Shown: piece after piece, positions 1-8,828 of the stretch
Position numbering within the stretch: position 1 is the first letter of the stretch
Layout: every line of letters begins with the position of its first letter
NCBI GenBank assembly: GCA_016800925.1
Contig: JABCPU010000001.1
Span: 496,001 to 560,000 of the forward strand
Source: Suillus spraguei
Lineage: Eukaryota > Basidiomycota > Agaricomycetes > Boletales > Suillaceae
DNA length: 64,000 bases
Reading direction: 5' to 3'
Position numbers and translations under genes: made by a program
Notes under the pieces: model-generated
The model's database searches: none
What the model was told of the DNA's origin: nothing
What the model saw: only the letters and a program-made list of their open reading frames with translations

Positions 1-1102
1 TAAGCACGTCTTGGTCATTCAAGAGGCGAGCAAAAAAGGTTGACTGATCAACGAGCCTAGAACGGTGAAGTTTGAACAGCACGCCTCCAACCTCGAGGAC
101 CGTGTTGCCATCAAGGATCCAGAATTGTTCGTGTTTGTGTACTACAGGTGGAGCCAGTTCCAACTTTGAACGCTTTGTGGGGCGAACATTCTCCTGTGAG
201 ACATCTTTTTTACAGTTGTGAAATGATTCAATCGAAGCCCTTCTCTTCCCCTTGCCGTCACTCTTGTTCCTGTCCCCAACTTCATCATTAGGGGTAGCAG
301 GGCGGGATAAAGTCGAAGAGCTCTGAGGCTCAATTGGGAGAGCCCGGGGCTTTGTCTTGCGAGCCACAGGACGTGGACGTTTGGGTTGCGCTACTGACAG
401 TGAGGGAGATGCAGCATTATGAATTGCCATAGATGATTTCGAGACATTCGAGGAGATATTGTCCTGTGAACCAATAGCAGAAACGTGAGCAGAGCCTTGC
501 GCCTGACCTTTCTTGAAAGTGGATTTCGCAGGCTGCACTACCGGAGGACGCGTCATTTCGAGTAGCTGAAGCACGGAAGGAAAGTCAGGCTCGGGAGAGG
601 ATTCCAGCTCTGGTAACTCGCCCGTCAAGAAGAAAATATCAACGCCCGGGTCCAAGGGAGTCATAGGGTCATATGATGGTAGGGGGAAAGGTTGAGACTG
701 AGAAGGCGCGCAGGGAGGTGGTGAAGGAGATAAAGTATCCCTAGGTGACTTCCCTTTTGGTTTAGCCCTAGGCCGTTTGCTGGAGCCAGGCATAGGAGAC
801 AACAGTAATGGTCTGTTTGCTGCTTCGGTGTCAGAAGTATGAACTGAAGCGTTGTCGTCATGGTTGTTTTCAATCTTTTCGTCGCTGCCTTCAAGTTCGA
901 CACCTTTGTTTTCAGTCTCATCTTCACTTTCTTCGTGTTCGTCTTCACCTTCCTCGTCTTCGTCTTCGTCTTTGCCTTGACCTTCCTCGCCTTCACTTTC
1001 GTCTTCACCTAGGTCAAAGTCGCCTTCGCGTACAGAGTCTGATTCAGTGTAAGTCTGATCACTTTCATCTTCAAGTTTATAATCTTCATCGTCTTCATTC
1101 AT
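1..1102 (-). CDS. BTB/POZ domain protein, first of three tandem paralogues, cut by the window edge
   Basis: An open frame runs from an ATG at 1102 to the left edge without a stop, about 367 codons. The N-terminal half is very acidic (long Asp/Glu-rich stretch between about 950 and 1100). A Ser/Pro/Lys-rich linker follows, and then the start of a BTB/POZ fold at about 1-135 with the motif ILDGNTVLEVGGVLFKLHRS, nearly the same as in the two neighbouring paralogues. An in-frame stop lies just upstream of the ATG, but a 61-codon open stretch at 1095-1277 in another frame could be an upstream exon, so the start is uncertain. BTB domains mediate homo- and hetero-dimerisation, often in chromatin or ubiquitin-ligase complexes; no more precise role can be read here. 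The low-complexity linker contains a PSQSQP-type motif shared with the next paralogue. Confidence 0.72.
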   Translation of the reverse strand, partial: MNEDDEDYKLEDESDQTYTESDSVREGDFDLGEDESEGEEGQGKDEDEDEEGEDEHEESEDETENKGVELEGSDEKIENNHDDNASVHTSDTEAANRPLLLSPMPGSSKRPRAKPKGKSPRDTLSPSPPPCAPSQSQPFPLPSYDPMTPLDPGVDIFFLTGELPELESSPEPDFPSVLQLLEMTRPPVVQPAKSTFKKGQAQGSAHVSAIGSQDNISSNVSKSSMAIHNAASPSLSVAQPKRPRPVARKTKPRALPIEPQSSSTLSRPATPNDEVGDRNKSDGKGKRRASIESFHNCKKDVSQENVRPTKRSKLELAPPVVHKHEQFWILDGNTVLEVGGVLFKLHRSRLVDQSTFFARLLNDQDVL

Positions 1103-1605
1103 CGCTATTGTCTTCAGATCCCATTAAAAGGTCAGATGTCCGTGGTTCCCAAGGTTCAGCGTTATTGTGGACATCTGCACATTTTTCGCTTCGATGAGAT
1201 GACAGCTGCACATGATCTTTTACTGATGAGGTATGGCCAATGTGACCAGACGCTGACAGTGATTTACCTGTGGCCATTTTTGTGTGCGCGTTAGAAGCCG
1301 CGTGCGTACTACCTACAAGGTCAGCCCATAATTATGGCTCCACTATTCAATCGTGAGAATTTATTTACATTACATAACGCTAGTACTGGATAAGTATCAC
1401 TAGGATAGGAAATCGAGCCAGTGAAAATCGGTATCCAGATGACTGGGTCCATGGCTGGTTGCCAAAAAGGGGCTTAGGAAGGAAGATGGCCAGTAACTCG
1501 GTCTTATACTATTTCATGCATTATACGTGCAGACAAGAATGACATTGTCCAAAGTGTGTCGTTGTACAAATACATCACTATCGGCTTGAATGACACAGAC
1601 ATTGG
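1103..1605. other. Intergenic region upstream of the first BTB gene
   Basis: No convincing complete gene. A 61-codon open stretch on the minus strand (1095-1277) may be a 5' exon of the BTB gene. The part up to about 1300 is repeated in degenerate form near 6180-6530, so it was duplicated together with a BTB gene. Confidence 0.4.
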
Positions 1606-3470
1606 TCATTTATCAAGACCCATCCATACTCCTATGCGCTCCCAATTTTTCTGACGCATTGTTCTCCAAACTTCTCGTTTTGTGCGCACACAGTCTGAGC
1701 ACCAACCCTCGTCCTCGTCCCATTTTATGTCGATCAGGGCTTGAAGTCCACACAAAGGGTCAAACTGGAACTCGGCATAGAGCCCAGAATCATGCACGCG
1801 CCTATCCCAAGCATCTCGTTTAGAATAAAGAGGCGGACATTTGGGTAAAGTAGAAGACTTCGATTCAGAACCCGAAGTGGGCTCCTTTGATTGGTTCGGA
1901 CATATGAAGGCGCGATCCACGCGCACTGCAACCTGCAACCAGGCCAAAATAAGATGTTCCCTCATGCGTTCCAGACGCCTTTCGTCTGCGCGGCTGATTT
2001 CAAGGGTCACATTCACCGTCGCCAAGACCATAGCCTGGCATCTGAACCATTTCATAAAAGGCCCTTTTCAACATGCTATCAATACCGCAGGTCCGCGCGA
2101 GAACCACAACTTTCACTGCATTAGATTTTTTTCTGTGGTGAGATCTGTGACCAAAGAAGACCATGCATTCTCTAAATGTTTCACAGCGAAAGCTCGATAC
2201 GTATCGAAATGTAACGCAGTCGCTGCACGAATGATAGCAGCCAAGACTGGGAATGGAGGGGGGGTGAGATAATATGCCCTGTGGGTAACAATTAATATTA
2301 TACAAAAGTGAGAAAAATAGACCCTACATCGGGTTCTTATCGAGCTGTAGCAGTGCCTCCAAGTCTTTTGGCGTAGTATTCGACAGGTGGTACACTATCC
2401 CATTTTCATCACTTTTTACCACTACGCCATCCGTGTGCACATCGTAGAGGCGAGCAAAAAATATTGACTGATCAACGAGCCTAGAGCGGTGGAGTTTAAA
2501 GAGCACGCCTCCAACCTCAAGGACTGTTTTCCCATCAAGGATCCAGAATTGTTCATTTTTATGGGCAACAGTTGCAGCTCGTTCCAACCTTGGACGCTTT
2601 CTGAGGTGGAGGTTCTCCATTGAAATGACCTCTTTGGAACTCGGGACAGATTCAATCGATGCCTTTCTCTTTCCTTTGTCATTATTCGCGTTTCTGTCCC
2701 TATCCTCGTCGTAAGAAGTAATGAGGGTTATGATGGAAGAACTCGAGTATTCAATCGGAGCCTGAGGCTTTAACTGAGCTACCGTTGGTGTCTTCAAGGG
2801 GCATGAAGAATTATCGGCCTGTGAACAGGCAGAAATCATATGAACAGGGTCTTGCACTTGACTATTCTGAAGAGTAGACTTCGCAGACTGTGATGCCAGA
2901 GAGTGTGCCTTCGGGATCAAGGAAGGGAGATCAGGCTCTAGGGAAGATTTCAACTCTGCCTTTGGTTGTAGGTAGCCCTTGGCAGAAAGATCAATGCTCG
3001 GTTCTGATGAAGGGATAATGTCACACAGCAACAGCGGGATAGGTTGAGATTGAGAAGGCACACAGGGAGGTTGAGCGCAAGCCCCAGTTGGAACCAGATG
3101 GTGATGGTGATGGTGATGTGCCTTTGGCTTCAGCTCTAGGCGAGTTGATATAGCCAGACGATGTCGGTATTGACCTCGTAGAATTGATGTCCGCCGCTTT
3201 AATATCAGATTCATTTTTCGGAGAAGCATGAACTGAAGCAATGGTTTGGTTGTCTTCACCGTTACAGCGAGAGGGGTCGAGATGACTGTTGCTCTGTTGT
3301 TTTGCCGCTTTTAGACGCTGCCGTGAAGCTCGCTTGTTTTCGGTATTCCTTGTTCTCATCCTCTCTTTCTTCTCAGGGTCCTTTTGCGCTTCAATGTGCC
3401 ACAGTCTTATGCGCTCAGCCTGCCTTCGCTCTGGGGCGATGTGTTGCAAGTCATATTTGCGCCGTGGCAT
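1606..3470 (-). pseudogene. BTB/POZ domain gene, second paralogue, frameshifted
   Basis: From an ATG at 3470 the product begins with a very basic Arg/Lys-rich segment (3470-3290), followed by a Ser/Pro linker and a BTB core at about 2330-2560 (ILDGKTVLEVGGVLFKLHRS, then a VYHLSNTTPKDLEALL motif). A 49-base GT-AG intron (2279-2327) joins this to the C-terminal helical part (YYLTPPPFPVLAAIIRAATA, near 2230), and the tail ends WDRRVHDSGLYAEFQFDPLC before the stop at 1606. The reading frame shifts inside a CATCAC repeat at about 3110, inside a run of seven A near 2130, and again near 2000. The gene is therefore probably dead, unless some shifts are sequence errors. The shift near 2130 has an exact counterpart in the third paralogue. 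Confidence 0.68.
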
Positions 3471-4296
3471 AATAAAACTGTACACGTCTTGATATTGGAG
3501 TGGCAACACACGATGGTGTGGAGGAGTGAAGCTCTTGCAATTCGATTTTTCATCATTGCATCGTCACATAAATAACCAGGAAGCAGGCGTTCCTCGTGCT
3601 GTGGCGACAAAGGGTTCTTTGTTTGCCGATCTGCACAAGCCCTACCTGCCCAATGTCAACGACATTGGGAGACTAGTCTGTCGGTTCCTGGCCATTGTTC
3701 TTTTGCATACTACTGTTTTCATTTCCACCATGACTCGGATGTATGCCTCTATTACTGCGCTTACATCCTTTGTCTCCGCAGTCGTGCACTTCGTCGTCAC
3801 GAGGAGCTGCGTCCTGGCCTTGGCAATGCACACTACTTCAGGTATGTTTCCAACCCACCCAGTGTTTGAGCACTAGAGGAAGGTATGACAGCACAACAAA
3901 TGAATCGCATCGAACTCTTTAGTCCCTTCAAGAAATAAGGTTGATTTTCCAGCAAGGACTTACCTGCGAAGAGCCAACAACCCTGCTACGGCTAGGAATA
4001 CATCTATGATCTCGTTCGTCTTTGCTGGCGAGTTTCTAAATCTGGTACCCAATTTATCTGCCAACGTCTTTCCCTGCTCCTTCATTATAGTTCATGTGTC
4101 TAGCCCATTTGCTTGTTTACAAGGAGCATCGCATTGACTATTCTACTTGATATGCTCATGTCATGCATGGATGTCTATCGAGGTGAACAGTCCTCCTGAG
4201 TTTGATTCTATTTTCGTTGTTTTATTCTTATATTTTTTGTATAGTCACTCAGTTCGTGAACATATCATTGCGAGATTAGAAGCAACTGAAGTCGTG

Positions 4297-4327
<31 letters not shown>

Positions 4328-4648
4328 ATGCAAAAAAGAATCGTGAACAAGATCTGCTAATCATTAACATTAATAAGGCTGCCCAATAACATCATATTTC
4401 TTCTCTTCGTTACAGAGTCGAATTCGGCCTCAATCGACCATGTGAAGAACCACTACTCCCACGATAAGATGATCCATTCGCAGTAAGGCCGAGTCTTCAA
4501 GTCTCAGTTCGGCACTACAGGAGTCTGATGGCGGAAACTGAGCATTAACAGCTACTATATAGGTCATAGAAGGGTTCACGTACACTATGTCGGGTTTGTC
4601 TCCTCGGCGTCTTGCTCCATTATCACTCATGGCCAGGAATCCACTTAT
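3471..4648. other. Intergenic stretch between BTB paralogues two and three
   Basis: No gene recognised. A 116-codon open stretch on the plus strand (3526-3876) has no domain I can name and may be chance. The stretch contains a 30-base A tract at 4297-4326. The last 250 bases hold AT-rich sequence and the 3' flank of the third BTB gene. Confidence 0.4.
4297..4326. repeat. Homopolymer of 30 A
   Basis: Thirty uninterrupted A residues followed by an A-rich tail (catgcaaaaaag). This could be the 3' end of a retroposed copy or a plain mononucleotide microsatellite. I found no clear target-site duplication around it. Confidence 0.9.
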
Positions 4649-5950
4649 CTATGTCGCTCCAAAGTTTATGTTGTCTCTTTTTCCACGTAGCTTGTTTTGA
4701 CTGGATACAATCTGTGCACCAGTCTTCTTCCGCCACGGAATGTCGATCAATGCCTGGGCACCGCACACTGGATCGAACATAAATTTTGTGTACAGCCCAG
4801 AGTCATGGACACGCTTGTCCCAGGTAGCCTGATCACTGCCAAAGTCAAATGAACATGTACCTGACGCAGATGAAGAAAGGAATATAAGTCAAAAGTTTGA
4901 AATAAACCAGGGAGCAATATAGCAGTACCTGCAGTACGGAAGACTTTCCTTTTTTGCGGGAGAAATTCCCCTGGTACTTGCAAGAAGACGTGCCGATTCG
5001 CATAGCAATCTCTGACCAGGTGGTAACCGACAGTTCTCTTATGAGCTCCACGCACTTCCGATCTGCATGATCAATCTGCTCGAGCCCTAGCTGCTCAATG
5101 ACGTCATTGCCATTCAAACCAATCCAGCGAGTCCTGGAAAGTTCGTACAAAGCACGCTTCACACCATTGTTCACGTTACACGAACGTGCAAGGGCAATAA
5201 TCTCCGCAGCATTTTCCCTCGGCTCGGGGTCAAATCCGTCAGGGAGGACGACCATGTTTGCCCAAGAACTCCAGCTGCCCAAACGCGATATGTTTCGAAG
5301 CGCAAGGCAGTCGCAGCGCGGAGAATGGGGGCGAGAACTGAGAATGGGGGAGGTTGAAAATAATATTCGCTAAAGATATGTAGTCAGATTGATCCATGCA
5401 AATATAATGATGTGTTACGTTGGATTATCATCAAACTTTAAAAGAGCCACGAGGTCGTCCGCCGTAGTAATGTTGCCAAGATGGTATACTGTCACTTGCC
5501 GTCATTTTCCACCCACACGTCGTTATCGGGGAAACTATCTTTGGAGTTATGTTCAAGAAGCTGCGCGAAGAATGATGACTTGATGACCAGCCTCGAACGA
5601 TGAAGCTTGAACAACACCCCATCAACCTCGACGACAGTATTGCCATCCAAGATGTAAAAATCTTCGTGTTTTTGAGTGATACCGCAATCAGATCTAGCCC
5701 GCTTGAGAGGGCGCCCTTGGCCAGGATCACTGGTGGTCGTTCCGGAGCCCTCCCTTTTTTCCTTGACCTTTCTATAGCTCTTCGCACTGTCCTTCGAGTT
5801 ATCCACGCATGCGGAAGTTGTGGAGTTACTTGGAACCTTCTGAAGAGCTGTTGACGACTGCTCCATGTCAACGCTGTTGATCTGCAAGCTTGAAGGACTG
5901 TGTGCAGATAGGCCTGTCTCCTGATCTAGCCGAATAGAATATTCAGCCAC
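4649..5950 (-). pseudogene. BTB/POZ domain gene, third paralogue, frameshifted
   Basis: The BTB core lies at about 5490-5690 (YILDGNTVVEVDGVLFKLHR and FFAQLLEHNS). The continuation VYHLGNITTADDLVALLKFD (5420-5480) is in a different frame from the core, separated by a TGA, so the BTB fold is interrupted. A 49-base intron (5370-5418) joins to EYYFQPPPFSVLAPILRAAT, matching the second paralogue. The frame then shifts again before ENAAEIIALARSC. A 68-base intron (4861-4928) leads to the last exon, which carries WDKRVHDSGLYTKFMFDPVC and ends at TAG 4649-4651. No ATG is evident at the 5' end of the open frame (5950); the start is either the ATG near 5865 or in a lost upstream exon. Introns, gene order and sequence show common descent with the gene at 1606-3470. 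Confidence 0.66.
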
Positions 5951-6179
5951 CTTTGTGCTTTCGTGCGAGCTCGCTACCGCGTCGATTCAGGTACCTTGGA
6001 AATTGGTCGACAAAATCTACCTTTGAAAGGGGTTGTGCACCTCCTGGTGAGTGTCTAGCGGTGTCCCAACCAACTTGCTGAGTTCAAAATGACGTCCATA
6101 GCATCATGATATTACGTCAGTCGTTCACCGAAAGTTAACGCGTTACGGTTCCATTCAGATCGCTGCGTTCCCAGCATCC

Positions 6180-6530
6180 TCACAGAGCACGACTGAGTGC
6201 ATGCCCTCACCTTCGCCTTCACTCTCTTCGCCTTCACCTAGGTCAAAGTCGCTTTTGTCACCTGATAAGCAGAGTAGTCTCATTCAGTGAGTAGTCTCAT
6301 TCAGTGAGTCTTATCATCGACTTCATCTTCATTATAATATTTATCGTGTTCGGCTCCCATTAAAGGGTCGGACTTGTGTGGTTCCCGAGGTTCAGCGTTA
6401 ATGTTGACATCTGCGCATTTTTTCTTTGCTTGGACTGGACATGATCTTTTACTGATGGGCCGATGACCGGATGCTGAAGCTGAAGCCTGACGGTTGATTT
6501 ACCGTGCAGGTTGACTAGGAATTCTAAAAT
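6180..6530 (-). repeat. Degenerate copy of the 5' part of the first BTB gene
   Basis: This stretch resembles 950-1300 closely in order and wording: the cttcacctaggtcaaagtcg block, the ccattaaa(a/g)ggtc(a/g)gac block, the gttcagcgtta block and the catgatcttttactgatg block. It has gained a short tandem duplication (agtagtctcattcagtg twice, near 6270-6307). It has no open frame of its own and is best read as the decayed 5' end of a duplicated BTB unit. Confidence 0.75.
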
Positions 6531-6708
6531 TACCATAGGACTTAAACATCAATATCAGACAAATATATAAATAGCTCGCAAGAAGCACTCTAGAGTCCTG
6601 AGATGGAAATCTGTCATCAGATGGTCAAGTCTAGAAGTTAATACTACATCGTCTCCGATTGTATTCAAGGTGCTGATCTATAGCGCCATTTTCTACTACA
6701 CCATCATC

Positions 6709-7780
6709 ATGTCGCTTTACACCTCTTTCGCAGTTGTAGGTGCAGGCCCCACAATCGGTGGCCGTATCGTAAAGGCACGGTTCAATAATTATTGATCGGC
6801 GCTTCCTCAGTTTATCTGACTATTTGGCAGGCTTTGGTTGAGCGAGGCGCTTCAGTAGTTGCTGTCGTTCGACCATCGAGTACATCGATAGCGAGCCCAC
6901 TCCTCGAGGGCGCTAAGATTGCCACGGCTGACTACACTGATGTAGAATCAGTTACCTCTATTCTCCGCGAGCACAATGTGGAAGTCCTGATTTCTGCAGT
7001 GGCATACGGCGCATTATCTTCGCAATCTACTTTCGCTGATGCTGCCAAGGAAGCCGGTGTGAAACTCTTTGTTCCATCTGAGTTCGGTATGCCCACAGAG
7101 GGAGGAAAGGGCGGTCACCTGGTCATCAAATCACAGTTTGCTGGTGAGCCTTTTTTGTCCTTGGACTAGTCGCAAGTCGTGGAATGCTCACGTTATTGTA
7201 GACTACCTGAAGTCCTCGGGCATTCCTTCATTGCGTATATATGTAAATGACTGTTATTCCATGTACCCGGCAGAGCTAGTTAACACCTTTCCATAGAATG
7301 GGATGTTCATGGAGTTCATTCCGAAGTTCGTTGGAGTTGACATGGGAAAATTCTTAGTCCTGGGCAAGGGTGATACATCTTTTTCTACCACTGCCTTGGA
7401 CGACGCTGCAGGTATTGTGATAATCATCTTTCGGTGATCATAGTGACATATGATGCAATCTAGGTTTTACCGCTCACATTCTTACATCACTCCCACCAAC
7501 CAAACTCCATGATGCCACGTTCCGCATCGAGGGAGAACGCACATCCTTTAATAAAGTTGGCGCCTTATATGCACCCAAGAATATTGTAGTGGAGCATGTC
7601 ACTTCCCTTCCCGAAGGATTCGCCAAGGCGACTCTTCTGCAAGGGTTGTTTGAGCAGGGTCGGGGCAGCTCTGGATGGGACAACTACGCTGACAAGGACG
7701 TCCCGGAGAATGCTTGTAGCGGTAATGCAGCCTGGGCTGGGCATCAGTGGAAGAGTGTCAAGGAGGTGTTGGGATTGTAG
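6709..7780 (+). CDS. NmrA-like / isoflavone reductase-like NAD(P)-dependent protein, copy 1
   Basis: Exons 6709-6768, 6831-7143, 7202-7242, 7297-7411 and 7464-7780 join in frame to 281 codons plus stop. The N-terminus has a Rossmann dinucleotide-binding loop (VVGAGPTIGGRI), then ALVERGASVVAVVRPSS, a conserved Asp/Tyr region (ADYTDVES) and LFVPSEFG, typical of the PCBER/isoflavone-reductase branch of atypical short-chain dehydrogenases, which are usually about 300 residues. Members either reduce small aromatic substrates with NADPH or sense NAD(P) redox state (NmrA); the substrate cannot be read here. The first intron donor is ambiguous: GT at 6769, or GC at 6775, which adds two residues (Val-Lys). 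The gene converges on a decayed laccase. A second copy lies 8040 bases downstream with the same exon lengths. Confidence 0.85.
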
Positions 7781-7824
7781 CCCTTGAGAGCAGCCGCTGC
7801 TTCATCTTCATCTGTATTTTCAAG

Positions 7825-8170
7825 TTGTACTATTGGTAACTGCTATATTGGCTTGGTAGACCCGTAAAAATTGCATCAGCAGCCATATGCCAGCCAATAA
7901 CACAGTGGACCACCCGGGGCCCTGGGTTGTCGGTGATGCATCCCAATGAAAGCCGGACAGTGGGAGAGACGTCCGGAGCGTGAATGCCGCATGGTGCACC
8001 ACCAACCGAAACCGCCCTCGCACGATCTCGACCAGAAATTTGGACGAATATACGACATATTTTTGTGATCAATGCTTGCATGCGAGAGAGAGAGAGCACG
8101 AGTGGATAATGGGTTCAATGAACGACTCCAAACTAAGTACGACTTACCACACTGCGGCGTAGCCCATCTC
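7825..8170 (-). pseudogene. Decayed 3' fragment of a laccase (multicopper oxidase)
   Basis: The minus strand reads ITDNPGPRVVHCVIGWHMAA and LPSQ, aligning with ITDNPGLWAFHCHIGWHMAA and LPSQ of the complete laccase at 16004-18124. The trinuclear-copper ligand His in HCH is replaced by Val, the flanking frame is shifted, and the upstream exons are missing, so this is a relic. It converges on the NmrA-like gene exactly as the complete laccase converges on the second NmrA-like copy, which shows that both genes were duplicated together. Confidence 0.72.
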
Positions 8171-8828
8171 AACTGCACGCTGTCGGCTTCCTGATTAGCA
8201 GCTTAACACAACAGACCCTAATCGTTTCCTAAGTCCAAAATGCTGCAGAACATGTCAAAGTATAGCAGGTGTAACGGCCAGGCATTCGGTCTCAGTGTCG
8301 CACTCACTCTCTTGTTGGCAGGAACCTCCCAAACCGCAAGTTTACATCATCCAGTAGAAACCATTTTGTGAATCTTGTTGTTGGCCTTCTTGATTTTCTT
8401 ATTCAACCATCCGATCAGCTCGCCGTGTCATGCTTCAGGGTTCCGAGTTGGCCAACTGGAAGTTAACTTTCTACCCTGGGTGGAGACTTGAATATTGAAT
8501 CAATTTCGACTGAGAGTAATGATCCGCTGTCTCTGGCATGGTATGGTGTATAGCATGAGGATCGTGCAAAGAAAATTCCCTAGTGCTTCCATAACATGGA
8601 CGACGTATCGAAGTCGAGGCGGAGGTGCAAGTAGTAAGTCCGTGACTATGGTTTCGAAGTCCGGTGATGCCGTGGTATCACCATCGAGTCTGAAACAGCC
8701 AAGTTTCATGCCAATACAGATCATCAACTAGATCCTCGATCGATATTAACGGAGTCACGTTTTGTGGTATACAATTCAAAAAATGATGCTGTCAAAAATA
8801 AGGAAAGAACACGACAAAGCATGCTGAG
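8171..8828. other. Intergenic region, no gene recognised
   Basis: Short open stretches on both strands around 8495-8731 overlap each other and match nothing I know. The stretch separates the laccase relic from the 3' end of the NACHT repeat gene. Confidence 0.4.

Noticed and set aside
661..1008. A Lys/Thr-rich 115-codon frame resembling a basic nuclear protein
   Set aside because: It is the shifted frame of the Asp/Glu-rich BTB N-terminus; the acidic frame continues into the BTB domain.
3100..3130. Seven consecutive His codons as a metal-binding motif
   Set aside because: They come from a CATCAC repeat read after a frameshift in the BTB relic; in the frame of the upstream exon the repeat reads Ser-Pro.
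4147..4389. 80-codon frame with a poly-Lys stretch
   Set aside because: The Lys run is the A30 tract; no domain or splice context supports a gene.
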